A stretch of 64,000 nt of DNA from Austwickia sp. (GTDB taxonomy: Bacteria > Actinomycetota > Actinomycetes > Actinomycetales > Dermatophilaceae), in NCBI GenBank assembly GCA_016699675.1, contig CP064985.1, positions 1,178,001 through 1,242,000 of the forward strand, in the 5' to 3' direction. A model generated the notes under the pieces. The model had not been told where the DNA came from, made no database searches, and was given only the letters and a program-made list of their open reading frames with translations. How positions within the stretch are numbered: position 1 is the stretch's first letter; each line of letters starts with the position of its first letter. Below are positions 1 to 10,401 of this stretch, piece by piece. The translations under genes were made by a program, and so were the position numbers.

Positions 1-1690
1 GTGGGCCTGCCGGCCACCCCGGACGGCGTCGCCGGGATGATCCTGTGGGACGTGCGGATCCTCGTCAGCAACACGCTGGGCATCCCCGCCTGCCTGCTGC
101 TCATCGTCGACGACCGCCGGTTCGTGCTCAAACACCGCCCCCACCGATCGGACGCCGTGGGGGTCTTGCTCAGCCTCGCCTGCCTGTTCGCCCCGTTCCT
201 GGTCCGCGACTACCCCGTCGCCTGGCTGGTGTTCGTGCCCGGCGTGTGGGTCGCGTTGCGATACCCGCCCCGCTCCGTGGCCGTCCTGTGCCATGTGGGC
301 GCGCTCGCCTCCGTCATCGGGTCCTACCGCGGCGTGTGGAGCGTGGAGAACGGCACCTGGATGCCCTCCGACAGCATCCTCGGGATCGCGCTCGCCGCGG
401 TGACCGGGGTGGCGTGGCTCATCGTCTACCAGCGCGAGGACACCGCGCGGCGGACCGAGGACGTCCAGGTGCGGCGCCGCAGTGCGCGGGCGCAGAACAT
501 GCTCCTCGAGGGCGTCCTGACCGTGATGACCGACGGCGTCCTGCTCGCCGACGAGACCGGCGCGCTGCGCCTGGCAAACCCGGCGGCGCGCGCCCTGCTC
601 GGCCCCACGCTGCCCGCCGACATCCGGCCGCAGACCTGGGCGGGCGCCGGACGAGTTCACGGAGTCCGAGCGGCCCGATCCCGAACCTTCCGAGCCCGAG
701 CGGCCCGAGCCCGGCGCGGCCCGCACGGTCACCCTCCGCGCGCCGGCCCGGGTCGGCCGCCCCGGCCCGATCCTCACGCTCACCGAGCGGCCCGTGATCT
801 TCCGCGGCGCCGCGCACCGGCTCGTGCTCCTGCGCGACAGCACCGGGGCGAAGGAGCGACAGCAACAGCTGGAGGCCTTCGCGGGCGCGGTGGCGCACGA
901 CCTCAAGAATCCGCTGGCGGGGCTCGCGTTGTGGATCGAGTCGGCGCAGCTCAGTCTCCGCGAGGGTGAGCTCGACGAGAGCCTGGCCGAGCTGGCTCAA
1001 GCGCAGGCGGCTGCCGGCGCGCTGCGCGCCCTCATCGACGACTACCTGGCCCACGCCGTCTCGCGGCACGGGGCGCTGCGCCCCGTGGTGACGGCTCCGG
1101 CCGCGGTGCTGGCCGAGGCCGCGGCGCCGTACCCCCAGCTCACCCTCGAGATGGCCGCGGACGAGGCGGTGCTGGCCGGCCCGACGTTGCTCCGGCAGCT
1201 GTTCCGCAACGTGCTGGACAACGCCGTCAAGTACGCCCGGCCCGACACCACGCCCTGGGTTCAGGTGACGGCCGTGCCGGCGGCGGACCCGGCCTGGGTC
1301 GAGATCCGCTGCGCCGATCGGGGCATCGGGCTCCAACCGGGCGACGAGGAGCGCATCTTCTCGTCGTACACGCGCGGTTCCGGCGAATCCGGCGGATCGT
1401 CCGGGGGCGGCGGACGCGCCGGCCGGCTCGACGGCGCGGGCACCGATGGCGACGGCGGCGTCAGAGGCGGGGGCGACGGGAAGCGGCGCCGCGGCATCGG
1501 ACTGGGCCTGGCGCTGTGCAAGTCCGTCGTCGAACGCCACGGTGGCACCATCCGCGCCGAGGGCAACGCCTGGGGCGGGACCACCTTTCGGTTCACGCTG
1601 CCGAGCGCCGGCCTGTCCGCGCTGAGCATGTCGGCGAAGGGCGACGGGCGGGTGGCGCCCGCCGGGCTGGCGGAGGCAGGCCGGGCGTAG
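1..1690 (+). pseudogene. membrane sensor histidine kinase, frameshifted, 5' end outside window
   Basis: The N-terminal half (read from base 1, frame 1) has hydrophobic segments typical of an integral-membrane sensor, then a PAS-like stretch around 500-640 (TVMTDGVLLADETG). The C-terminal half (frame 2, to the TAG at 1688-1690) carries the kinase core: H-box VAHDLKNPLAG (His near 897), N-box LFRNVLDNAVKYA, G1 CADRGIGL and G2 GIGLGLALC. The two halves are in different frames. Frame 2 is already open and sensible from about 645 (PDEFTESERPDPEP), so a single extra base near 633-650, in a G/C-rich run, would explain the break. A Gly-rich insert of about 35 residues lies between G1 and G2. The GTG at base 1 is probably internal. 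No partner response regulator is adjacent. The break may be a sequencing error. Confidence 0.75.
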
Positions 1691-1769
1691 GACGCGGCCC
1701 GCCGGCTTCACTTGCGCGGCCGGTCCGGCCGTGGCCCACCAAGGCGGGGGCGGCGACCCGGCGGGTGGC

Positions 1770-3017
1770 TCAGCCGGCGAGAAGACCCGGTACGGCGTCC
1801 ACGGTGGCCGTCTCGGTCAGGCGAGGCTCGCGCACCGCCGGGGTGTAGGTGCCCGCGAGGACCAGCCCCGCGCCGGCACCGTCCACGACGACCAGCGCGC
1901 CCTGGTCGGCCATGAGGCCGCTCGGGCGGGCGCACCACATCCGGGTCACCGCCGACGCCCCGGTCAGAGCGCTCTGGGGCCCGAAGACGGCGGTCGGCGC
2001 GTCGTGGCTGCCGTCGCGGTGCACGATCATCTGGCGGACCACGTCCCCGTCCACCAGCACGAGCCGGGTGGCGGCCGCCCGCTCCTGGGACAGGTCCCCG
2101 TCGAGGTCGAACACGTCGGCGCCGAGCGCCGTCACGTTGGTCAGCCCCGTGGCGAGGACCGCGGGCTCGGACGCCGACAAGGCCGACCCCCGCGCGGCCA
2201 CCGTGTAGCGCAGCAGCCGCCCGCCCGCATCGACGACGAAGACCTCCGGGTCGCCGTACGCGTGCCCCACGATGGCGGCGGCGACCGCCTTCGCGCCCGC
2301 CAGGCCCTCGACCAGCACGACGTCGGTCGCGACGTTCGTGACCACCGGCCCGTCGGTGTTCTCGCGCAGGATCTCGACCTCCAGGTAGTGCAGCCGCCCC
2401 TGCGCGTCGGTCGCCACGAACGACTCCAGCCCACTGGCGATGTCGCCCGCCCCGCCGCCATAGCCCAGCCGCACCGGCTCGAACCCCAGCGTCCCCTCCT
2501 GCTCGGCCAGGCGGGCTGCGGTGCCGGCGATCTGGTGCGAGAACAGGGACCGGCCGACCGCCGAGTGCAGGCGAGCGCGGCAGTCGAGGCCTTCCAGTGC
2601 CCCACCGATGGGGCGGTGCGGCGGCACGGCGCTGGGGGCCGGCGACCCGGCGGGTGCCACGGCGCCGGATGCCGGCGGGGTGGACCCGGCCTGCGGATCC
2701 GGGGACTGGCCGGTCGCCGCGCGGCTGGCGGCGCCGCCCGCCGCCGGTGCGCCGTCCACCGTGGCCGCATCCGTCGGCCCCGAGGCTGCGGCCGTGGGCG
2801 CCGCGCCGGTCGCCGAGTTCGACGCGGCGGACGTGCCAGCGCGGGTCGCTCCCTCGGCCGGTGCGGAGGCCGCGACCAGGGTGCCCCCCTCGGCGCCGGC
2901 GGGCGTCGCCGGCCCCCCGCAGCCGGCCAGCGCGACCGCAGAGCCCAGGCTCACGGTCAGGGCTGCGCCGAGGCTGGCGAGGCGTCGGGCGGAGGGACGA
3001 AAGCTGCTGGCACGCAT
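1770..3017 (-). CDS. secreted lipoprotein of unknown function
   Basis: A 415-residue protein with a typical lipoprotein signal: basic N terminus, hydrophobic core, lipobox LAGC with the lipidated Cys near residue 33. Residues 35-130 are a low-complexity Ala/Pro/Gly/Thr linker. The remaining 280 residues contain repeated short beta-strand patterns with Asp-rich loops (VFDLDGDLSQE, VFVVDAGGRLLRY, LVLVDGDVV), which resemble FG-GAP/VCBS-like propeller blades. That is an inference from pattern only. Two Cys (GLDCRARL and MWCARP) could form a disulfide outside the cell. It converges on the upstream kinase gene, and the 13-nt palindrome GGCCGGTCCGGCC at 1718-1730 between them may serve as a terminator. 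No enzymatic motif recognised. Confidence 0.75.
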   Translation of the reverse strand: MRASSFRPSARRLASLGAALTVSLGSAVALAGCGGPATPAGAEGGTLVAASAPAEGATRAGTSAASNSATGAAPTAAASGPTDAATVDGAPAAGGAASRAATGQSPDPQAGSTPPASGAVAPAGSPAPSAVPPHRPIGGALEGLDCRARLHSAVGRSLFSHQIAGTAARLAEQEGTLGFEPVRLGYGGGAGDIASGLESFVATDAQGRLHYLEVEILRENTDGPVVTNVATDVVLVEGLAGAKAVAAAIVGHAYGDPEVFVVDAGGRLLRYTVAARGSALSASEPAVLATGLTNVTALGADVFDLDGDLSQERAAATRLVLVDGDVVRQMIVHRDGSHDAPTAVFGPQSALTGASAVTRMWCARPSGLMADQGALVVVDGAGAGLVLAGTYTPAVREPRLTETATVDAVPGLLAG

Positions 3018-3380
3018 GGGACTTCCTCGGTAGGGGACCCGTCGGGTCGGGGGGCTGCTACCTCTGGAATACGCGATGGGTCCGACAACCGTTACCCCCG
3101 GCGCGCAATCGTGACGTCACGTCCGGATAACAACCTCTTGGCCCAGGTCAGGAGCTTGCGCGCGGGGCGCCGGGTCACGGTGCGGACACGAGCGACCCTG
3201 GCCCGATCCGGGGCGTGGGACGGGATCCTGTTATCCACAGGACGACCGTTCGTGACCTGCCCTTTTGGTGCCATGGCACCCTTTGCGCAGGTCGTGAGCG
3301 GTCATTTGGGGACAGAGACGGCGGCCAGGCCGGGCGCCGCCCCCATGCCGATCCGGGCGGGGCGAACTACGCTCGACACC
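3018..3380. promoter_or_regulatory. divergent intergenic region upstream of lipoprotein and Memo-family gene
   Basis: This 363-nt region separates two divergent start codons, so it should hold promoters for both genes. The only clear structure is the repeat at 3231-3303 (listed separately). A short palindrome TGACGTCA occurs near 3112-3119. No confident -35/-10 pair was found. Confidence 0.4.
3231..3303 (+). repeat. copy A of a TTATCCACA-linked 60-nt palindrome
   Basis: TTATCCACA (3231-3239), a 4-nt spacer GGAC, then a 60-nt imperfect palindrome (3244-3303) with arms GACCGTTCGTGACCTGC and GCAGGTCGTGAGCGGTC around the 14-nt perfect centre GGTGCCATGGCACC. As a plus-strand RNA the three non-Watson-Crick arm positions become G-U pairs. 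The 60-nt core is the exact reverse complement of copy B at 9909-9968. Two more copies lie at 38806 and 38956. It sits in a divergent promoter region here, unlike the other copies. Confidence 0.9.
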
Positions 3381-4202
3381 ATGACCGCCGCCCGCCCGCC
3401 GGCCGTGGCCGGCAGCTTCTACCCCGGCTCCGCGCAGGCGCTGGCCGCCATGCTGCACGAGCTGCTCGCCCCGGCGCGCACGGCGCTGGCCCGGGACCCG
3501 ATGCCCGCGCCGAAGGCCGTCGTGGCCCCGCACGCTGGGTACGTCTACTCGGGCTCGACGGCCGCGCTCGCCTACGCGCGGGTGGAGGCGGCGCGCGACG
3601 TCGTACGGCGGGTCGTCCTGCTCGGCCCCTGCCACCGTGTCGCCGTCCCCGGGCTGGCGCTGCCCGGCGACGCGGCCTTCGAGACCCCGCTCGGGACGGT
3701 GCTGGTCGACGCCTCCGCGGTGGCGGCGATCACGTCGCTGCCGCAGGTGACGCAGAGCCGCGAGGCACACGCCTGGGAGCACTCCCTGGAGGTGCACGTG
3801 CCGTTCCTGCAGGTGGTCCTCGACGAGTTCACCCTGGTGCCCCTGGCGGTCGGCCGCGCCACGCCCGACCAGGTCGCCGAGGTCGTCGACGCGCTGTGGG
3901 GCGGCCCCGAGACCCTCATCGTGGCCAGCTCGGACCTGTCGCACTACCTGCCGTACGACCGCGCCCGCGCCGTCGACCAGGCCACCATCGAACAGGTGCT
4001 CGCCGCCTCGGATCCCGTCGATCACGACCAGGCCTGCGGGGCGACGCCGGTGAACGGGCTGGTCCTCGCGGCCCGTCGGCGCGGCCTGGCGCCCCGCCTC
4101 CTGGGTTCCTGCAACTCCGGCGACACCGCCGGGGATCGCGACCGGGTGGTCGGGTACGCGTCGTTCGAGTTCCCCGCCGAATCCCCCGTGGTCGCCGCAT
4201 GA
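3381..4202 (+). CDS. amrB: AmmeMemoRadiSam system protein B (Memo-like)
   Basis: A 273-residue Memo/AmmeMemoRadiSam-B family protein, related to extradiol-type dioxygenases. Family features: the N-terminal PAVAGSFYPG, the APHAGYVYSG motif (putative metal-binding His), the HSLEVHVPFLQ segment, SSDLSHYLPYD and the C-terminal GCNSGDTAGD-like segment (LGSCNSGDTAGDRD) leading to VGYAS. ATG at 3381 is chosen because the next upstream in-frame region is the intergenic repeat. The stop overlaps the next ATG by 4 nt (ATGA), so B, A and the radical-SAM gene should be translationally coupled. Bacterial function is not established. The three proteins are known to co-occur. Confidence 0.88.
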   Translation: MTAARPPAVAGSFYPGSAQALAAMLHELLAPARTALARDPMPAPKAVVAPHAGYVYSGSTAALAYARVEAARDVVRRVVLLGPCHRVAVPGLALPGDAAFETPLGTVLVDASAVAAITSLPQVTQSREAHAWEHSLEVHVPFLQVVLDEFTLVPLAVGRATPDQVAEVVDALWGGPETLIVASSDLSHYLPYDRARAVDQATIEQVLAASDPVDHDQACGATPVNGLVLAARRRGLAPRLLGSCNSGDTAGDRDRVVGYASFEFPAESPVVAA

Positions 4203-4833
4203 CTCACGATCGCGGCGAGATTCTGGTCGGCCTCGCGGAGCGCGCGATCCGCGCGGGACTCGACCTGCCGGTCCCGGTGGTCGACTCGTCCGCGGGCCCG
4301 CAGCCCGAACCGGCGTGGCTGGCCGAGCCCGGCGCTGCCTTCGTGACGCTGCACGTTCCCGGCGGGGGCGGTCGGCCGCGGCTGCGGGGCTGCATCGGCA
4401 CCATCGAGCCCTACCGGTCGCTGCGCGAGGACGTGCAGGGCAACGCGCGGGCCGCGGCGTTCTCGGACCCGCGGTTCCCGGCGCTCACCGCGCCGGAGCT
4501 CGCCCACCTGGACATCGAGGTCTCGGTGCTGTCGCCGCGGGAGCCGCTGCCGTACGCCGACCGGGCGGACCTCGTCGCCCAGCTGCGGCCGGGCGTGGAC
4601 GGGCTGGTGCTGGAGTACGGCGGTCGCCGCGGCACCTACCTGCCGCAGGTGTGGGACCAGATCCCGGACCCCGCCGACTTCCTCGCCTCATTGGTGACGA
4701 AGGCCCGCCTCCCCCAGGGCTTTTGGTCGGACGACATCGTGCTGTGGCGGTACACCGTCACGGCGTACCCACAGCCGCCCGCGCACCCGCTGCCCTCGCC
4801 CGAGCTCGGGCCCGGACCCGCGGAGAGCACGCC

Positions 4834-4837
<4 letters not shown>
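4199..4837 (+). CDS. amrA: AmmeMemoRadiSam system protein A (AMMECR1 domain)
   Basis: A 212-residue AMMECR1-domain protein. The hallmark LRGCIGT motif is near residues 63-69, followed by NARAAAFSDPRFP and the DIEVSVLSP strand. YLPQVWDQIP and QGFWSDDI mark the C-terminal part of the domain. The last 25 residues are Pro-rich. It starts by a 4-nt ATGA overlap with the Memo-like gene and ends by the same type of overlap with the radical-SAM gene. Biochemical role unknown. Conserved association with the neighbours is the main clue. Confidence 0.88.
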
Positions 4838-5910
<1,073 letters not shown>

Positions 5911-5928
5911 GCCTGGAGAGTGAGCGGC

Positions 5929-7200
5929 ATGCTCGAGAACGCCTGGGTGGAGCGCGACATCGCTGCAGCCGCGCCGCGGTCCGACGCCGAATCGGGAAGC
6001 CGCGGAACGGGATTCCGGCTCGCGGTCAAGGCGACCGTCGCGGTGCAGGGGGCGGTGCTGTCGGCGGGCTGCCCGGTGTTCGCCGACCACACGGCCGACG
6101 TCGACGCGTCGATCGTCGCCGCCCTTCGCCCCCGCGGCGGCCACGTCGTCGGTACCACGCATTGTCACGAGCTGGCCTTCGGCATCACGGGAGCCAACGC
6201 CTGGCTGGGCGCCGGCACCCACCCCACCCATCCGGACCGATCGCCCGGCGGCTCCAGCGGCGGCAGCGCGGCCGTCGTCGCCACCAGGCAGGCCGACCTG
6301 GCCATCGGGACCGACACCGGTGGCTCTGTGTCCATCCCGGCCAGCGTCTGCGGGGTCGTCGGGTTCCGGCCCACCGTGGGCCGCTACCCGGCGGACGGGA
6401 TCGTGCGGATGACGTGGACGCGCGACACCGCCGGCCTCTTCGGCCGGTCGGTGGAGACGATCCGCACCGCGGACGCCTGGATCACCGATCGCGCGGCGCC
6501 CCAGGCCGATTCCCCCCGCCCGGGGCGGGTCGCCGTCCCCGCCGAGTTCACGGTCGGGCTCGACGAGCGCACCGAGGCCGCCTGGCGCCGGGCCCTCGAC
6601 GCGGTCGGCGTCGAGTGGGACATCGTGCCAGTGTCGCTGGCCGACGTGTTGGCCCCGCTGCGCCGGCCGGCGTGGCAGATCGTCGGCTACGAATCGCGAA
6701 TGCTCTTCGCGCAGTTCGCTGCTGCGGCCCTGAATCGTCCGCCGGAGCAGGCCTGGCAGGTGCTGCTGGACGGCGTGGTCACTCCCGATGTCGCCGAGGC
6801 GCTGCGCCGCAGCGACGCCCGGCCGGTCGCCCCGGCGGAATACGGCGCCGCCCGGGAGGCGGTGTTCGCGGCCCGCACGACGTACGACGCCGTCCTCGCC
6901 GCCGCCGGGTGCCACCTCATGCTGTTCCCCACGACCCCGCGCCCGGCGACCCGGCTCGTGCAGGACGATCTGGTGTGGCACCGCGGCGACCAGCTCCCGG
7001 TGTTTGCGCTGATGACCCGGCACACCGCACCCGGCACGCTGCTGCGGGCACCCATGCTGACGCTCCCCGTACCCGTGGCGAGCGGCGACCTTCCCGTGGG
7101 GGTCACCGTGCAGGGCCTGCCGGGCGACGACGATGCGGTGCTGGCCGCCGGTGCCCTCGTGCAGGGTGCGCTGGCGGCCGCCGCCCCGTCGGCGGGTTGA
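5929..7200 (+). CDS. amidase-signature hydrolase
   Basis: About 423 residues with the amidase-signature Ser-cisSer-Lys triad: Lys in RLAVKATVAV, the SPGGSSGGSAA Gly/Ser loop, and the nucleophilic Ser region DTGGSVSIPAS. ATG at 5929 is preferred over GTG at 5920 because GGAGAG (5915-5920) is then correctly spaced. The gene follows the radical-SAM gene by 18 nt on the same strand and may be co-transcribed with the AmmeMemoRadiSam set. Substrate unknown. AtzF/allophanate-hydrolase-like and GatA-like amidases share this fold, but no gatB/gatC is present, so a Glu-tRNA amidotransferase role is unlikely. Confidence 0.85.
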   Translation: MLENAWVERDIAAAAPRSDAESGSRGTGFRLAVKATVAVQGAVLSAGCPVFADHTADVDASIVAALRPRGGHVVGTTHCHELAFGITGANAWLGAGTHPTHPDRSPGGSSGGSAAVVATRQADLAIGTDTGGSVSIPASVCGVVGFRPTVGRYPADGIVRMTWTRDTAGLFGRSVETIRTADAWITDRAAPQADSPRPGRVAVPAEFTVGLDERTEAAWRRALDAVGVEWDIVPVSLADVLAPLRRPAWQIVGYESRMLFAQFAAAALNRPPEQAWQVLLDGVVTPDVAEALRRSDARPVAPAEYGAAREAVFAARTTYDAVLAAAGCHLMLFPTTPRPATRLVQDDLVWHRGDQLPVFALMTRHTAPGTLLRAPMLTLPVPVASGDLPVGVTVQGLPGDDDAVLAAGALVQGALAAAAPSAG

Positions 7201-7334
7201 CCCCGCCCGGATGCCTTGCCGGCGCTGGCCTCGCCCTGACCCCGAGGCGCCGCCCACCGCGCGTTGCATCCCACCGAGCCGCGCACCGGGTCGTCTCGGA
7301 TCGCGCCTGGCTCGGTTCGTGAGACCGTGGGCCC

Positions 7335-7922
7335 ATGTGGACAGGCGAACACCGGGTGGTGGCGCAGGTCGACCCGGAGGCGGTCTGGCGTCGCTGGGTC
7401 GACACGACGTACTGGACTGAGGACGACCCGGACACGAAGGCCGCGGGGTACGACCACGCCGGCACGCCGCCGGACGCCTGGGCCGCGCCGGAGCACAGGC
7501 CCCTTCGCGCCGCGTCCAGCGAGCCCGCGCCCTCACCTTCCGCGGGACTGGAGCACGCCGCCACCGACCGTACGCCGCAGCCCGGCACCACCGGCTGGGT
7601 CAAGCCGGCGAAGGGCCCGCTGTCGCACTTCACGGTGATTCGCGCGGACCGCACCGACTGGCGCTTCGACCTGCACACCCGATTCCCCGGCGCCACCATG
7701 CATTTCGAGCACCAGATGCGGCCGACGGGAGCGCCCGATGGGGCCTTGGCCGGGGCCGAGGTGTCCGCCGATGGCGCGACGTACGAGCTGGTGCACCGCG
7801 TCCGCTTCAGCGGCCCCGCGGCGGCGGTGTGGGGTGCCCTCGTCGGGCGGTCCATCGCCGCCGGCCTCCCGCGGGTGCTCGCCAACATCGTCGAGCACGC
7901 CGGCGGCGTGGTCCGGATCTAG
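7335..7922 (+). CDS. SRPBCC/START-like domain protein
   Basis: A 195-residue protein whose ends fit the SRPBCC (polyketide-cyclase/START-like) fold: N-terminal strand and helix TGEHRVVAQVDPEAVWRRW, central strands FTVIRADRTDWRFDLHTRFPG, and a C-terminal amphipathic helix SIAAGLPRVLANIVEHAGG. Residues 45-90 look like an unstructured insertion rich in Pro, Ala and Ser. It may bind a small hydrophobic ligand. No catalytic residues are assigned. Converges on dapA with a 23-nt gap. Confidence 0.7.
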   Translation: MWTGEHRVVAQVDPEAVWRRWVDTTYWTEDDPDTKAAGYDHAGTPPDAWAAPEHRPLRAASSEPAPSPSAGLEHAATDRTPQPGTTGWVKPAKGPLSHFTVIRADRTDWRFDLHTRFPGATMHFEHQMRPTGAPDGALAGAEVSADGATYELVHRVRFSGPAAAVWGALVGRSIAAGLPRVLANIVEHAGGVVRI

Positions 7923-7945
7923 TCGAGCGGGAGCACGCTCTCGGG

Positions 7946-8857
7946 TCAGGCCGGCGCGAGCGCGCCGATCTGCGAGCCGCGCAGCCCCTCGCGCAGTACG
8001 CGAAGGTCGTCCTCGGTCGACTCCACGAGCGGCAGCCGCACCGTCGCGTGCTCGATGACGCCCAGCTCGACCAGGGCGGCCTTGGCCATGATGGCGCCCT
8101 GGGAGGTGTGCATGATCGCGTTCACAACCGGGGCGAGCCGGCGGTGGATCTCGCGGGCCGCGGTCAGGTCACCGGCGTCGACGGCGTCGATCATCGCCCG
8201 GTACTCGCGCCCGGCCACGTGCCCCACGACGCTCACCACGCCCGCGGCGCCGAGCGCCAGGAGGGCCAGGTTGTCCTCGTCGGCGCCGGAGTACCAGGCC
8301 AGGTCGGTCTCGGCCATCAGCCGCGTCGCGGCCCACTGGTCGCCCTTGGCGTCCTTGACGCCCTTCACGTTGGGGAGGGCGGCCAGCTCGATCAGGGTCT
8401 CGGTGGTGAAGGGGATCCCGGTGCGGCCCGGGATGTCGTAGAGCAGGATCGGCAGCTCGGTGGCCTCGGCCACGGTCCGGGAGTGCGCGATGAGGCCGCG
8501 CTGGGTGGGCTTGTTGTAGTACGGCGAGACCAGCAGCAGCCCGGTCGCCCCGGCGCCCTCGGCCCGCTGCACCATCTCCAGGACGTGGCGGGTGTCGTTG
8601 CTGCCCACCCCGGCCACGACCTGGGCGCGCCCACCCACGGCCTCCACGACGACGCGCATCATCTCGACGCTCTCGTCGTCGGACAGGGTGGCCGACTCAC
8701 CGGTGGTGCCGTTCACGACGATGCCGTCGTGACCCGTGGCCAGCAGGTGTTCCACGAGGGCGCGCGCGCCGTCGAAGTCCAGCGAGCCGTCGGGCTTCAT
8801 GGGCGAGACCATCGCCGTGAGGACGGAACCGAAGGGGCGCGCGGGGGTCTGGGTCAT
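7946..8857 (-). CDS. dapA: 4-hydroxy-tetrahydrodipicolinate synthase
   Basis: A 303-residue class I aldolase-fold enzyme condensing pyruvate with L-aspartate semialdehyde, the first committed step of the lysine/meso-DAP branch. Visible motifs: GTTGESATLSDDE (substrate Thr pair), SPYYNKPTQRG, the catalytic Tyr in LLYDIPGRTG and the Schiff-base Lys in NVKGVKDAKGD. Full length for the family. Its ATG at 8855-8857 faces the LysR gene across 105 nt, so the regulator may control dapA. Confidence 0.93.
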   Translation of the reverse strand: MTQTPARPFGSVLTAMVSPMKPDGSLDFDGARALVEHLLATGHDGIVVNGTTGESATLSDDESVEMMRVVVEAVGGRAQVVAGVGSNDTRHVLEMVQRAEGAGATGLLLVSPYYNKPTQRGLIAHSRTVAEATELPILLYDIPGRTGIPFTTETLIELAALPNVKGVKDAKGDQWAATRLMAETDLAWYSGADEDNLALLALGAAGVVSVVGHVAGREYRAMIDAVDAGDLTAAREIHRRLAPVVNAIMHTSQGAIMAKAALVELGVIEHATVRLPLVESTEDDLRVLREGLRGSQIGALAPA

Positions 8858-8962
8858 GGCCCCTAGCCTGCCCCACAGGATTGCTCAGGTCTAGCGATGG
8901 ATTTCGCTCGTTATTCGGTACGAACGCTTCATGATCGAGCGGGGCCCGGTTATCGTCGGGAC
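8858..8962. promoter_or_regulatory. dapA/LysR divergent control region
   Basis: 105 nt between divergent starts. TTCGGTACGAA at 8914-8924 has TTCG/CGAA arms and fits the T-N11-A style of LysR operator. CGCTCG near 8905 and CGAGCG near 8935 form a wider inverted repeat around it. No firm promoter hexamers. Assignment as the LysR binding site is inferred from position and symmetry. Confidence 0.4.
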
Positions 8963-9910
8963 ATGCTCGATCCCGCCGCGCTCCGCGCCCTGAGCGTCAT
9001 CGCCGAGGTCGGCTCCGTGGCGGGCGCGGCGGACGCGCTGGGCTTCACCCCGTCGGCCGTCTCGCAGCAGGTCAAGCGGCTGGAGGCTCAGATCGGGGTA
9101 CCCCTGCTGGCCCGCGCGGGCCGCGGCGTGGTGCTCACCCCGGCCGGCGAATCCCTCAGCGCCGCGGCACCCGACGTCTTCGCGGCGATGGAGCGCGCGA
9201 CGCAGGGCGCGCTCGCCCGGGCGGCCAAGCCCACCGGGACGGTGCGGTTGGTCGCCTTCTCGACGGCGATCCGGGGCCTGGTGGCGCCGTGTCTGGCCGC
9301 GCTCGCCGTACGCCATCCCACTCTCCACCTGGCCCTCACCGAGGCCGACCCCGCGGAGGCCGCCGCGGCCCTGGCCTCCGGCGCCGCGGACCTCGCGATC
9401 CTGCACGACTCCGCGGCCCTGCCCGCGTGGACGGGGGCGGCGGGCGCGGGCGAGACGAACGTACGCCGGCAGCTGCGCACCGACCTGATCCTGCTCGACG
9501 TCGGCGACGTCATCGTGCGCGAGGACCATCCGCTGGCCGGCCGCGCCCGCGTCGCCGCGCCGGACCTGCAGGGCGACGCGTGGGTGACGAGCCCGCCGGG
9601 TACGGCGTGTCACGACTGGTTTCAGCGGCTCTTCGCCGGCACCCCGCAGCCCCTGGTCCGGCATCGCATCGACGACTTCTCCACCCAGCTGGCGCTGGTC
9701 GCGGCCGGCGGCGGCATCGCCCTCGTGCCGCGCCTGGCCCGGCCGCCACTGCCGCCCGGCCTCGTGGCGCTGCCGGTTGACCCGGCCCCCACCCGCAGCG
9801 TCGAGGCGGCCTGGCGGGCGAGCGCGGGCGAGAGCCCCGCGCTCGAGGTGGTGCGCAAAGCGCTCCAAGTGATCGCTCACGACTCGGTCACCACCCCTGC
9901 CCCCCACTGA
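8963..9910 (+). CDS. LysR-family transcriptional regulator
   Basis: A 315-residue LysR protein. The winged helix-turn-helix is at residues 4-60 (LRALSVIAEVGSVAGAADAL, then SAVSQQVKRLEAQIGVPLL). The remainder is a periplasmic-binding-like effector domain ending VALVAAGGGIALVPRLA. ATG at 8963 puts the HTH in the usual place. An upstream extension to 8897 would overlap the operator region and is rejected. Divergence from dapA suggests a role in lysine/DAP metabolism. The effector is unknown. Its stop overlaps the first bases of repeat copy B. Confidence 0.88.
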   Translation: MLDPAALRALSVIAEVGSVAGAADALGFTPSAVSQQVKRLEAQIGVPLLARAGRGVVLTPAGESLSAAAPDVFAAMERATQGALARAAKPTGTVRLVAFSTAIRGLVAPCLAALAVRHPTLHLALTEADPAEAAAALASGAADLAILHDSAALPAWTGAAGAGETNVRRQLRTDLILLDVGDVIVREDHPLAGRARVAAPDLQGDAWVTSPPGTACHDWFQRLFAGTPQPLVRHRIDDFSTQLALVAAGGGIALVPRLARPPLPPGLVALPVDPAPTRSVEAAWRASAGESPALEVVRKALQVIAHDSVTTPAPH

Positions 9911-9981
9911 CCGCTCACGACCTGCGCAAAGGGTGCCATGGCACCAAAAGGGCAGGTCACGAACGGTCGGCCTGTGGATAA
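9909..9981 (-). repeat. copy B of the TTATCCACA-linked 60-nt palindrome
   Basis: The core 9909-9968 is base-for-base the reverse complement of copy A. A minus-strand TTATCCACA (9973-9981) lies 4 nt from the core (spacer GGCC read on the minus strand), the same geometry as the other copies. It sits between the convergent LysR and thioredoxin genes and overlaps the LysR stop codon by two bases, so it could also act as a bidirectional terminator. Confidence 0.9.
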
Positions 9982-10019
9982 CGCTTCGCTTGCGCTCTCG
10001 TGTCAGCCCGGCGCGGTGA

Positions 10020-10343
10020 TCAGGACGGCTCGGTGATGGCGGCCAGCGCGCGGTCCACGCTGCCCCGATCCGTGGGCCGCACCAGCCGCTCCACCTCGAC
10101 CCCGTCGCGCAGGAAGATCAGCGTCGGCCAGAGCTTGACCCGGTAGGACCGGCCCAGGGGCCGACCCGGCCCGTCCTCGACCGACAGCACGGGGACGTCG
10201 GGGTGCGCGGCCAGGGCGGGCGCGATGTGGCGCTCGGCCGCGAGGCAGTAGCCGCACCAGTCGGTGCCGAACGCCACGACCGCCGGGCCGCGCATCGCGT
10301 CGACGTCCGCGCGCAGCGGCTGTTCGGTGTTGTAGTCGGTCAC
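10020..10343 (-). CDS. thioredoxin-family protein
   Basis: A 107-residue thioredoxin fold with the redox motif WCGYC near residues 29-33 (VAFGTDWCGYC) and the cis-Pro segment KLWPTLIFLRDG. GTG at 10343 is the only start giving a family-length N terminus (TDYNTEQPLRADVDAMRG). A longer upstream extension is Arg-rich noise. GGAGG lies only 1-2 nt from this GTG, which is unusually close, so the start is less certain than the domain. No signal peptide, so cytoplasmic. Likely a thiol-disulfide reductant or peroxidase partner. Confidence 0.8.
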   Translation of the reverse strand: MTDYNTEQPLRADVDAMRGPAVVAFGTDWCGYCLAAERHIAPALAAHPDVPVLSVEDGPGRPLGRSYRVKLWPTLIFLRDGVEVERLVRPTDRGSVDRALAAITEPS

Positions 10344-10401
10344 CCCTCCAGCATGCCGGGTGCGCCGGGCCCGCGCGCGAGGGGGCCTGCGGGCTGGGGA
10401 C

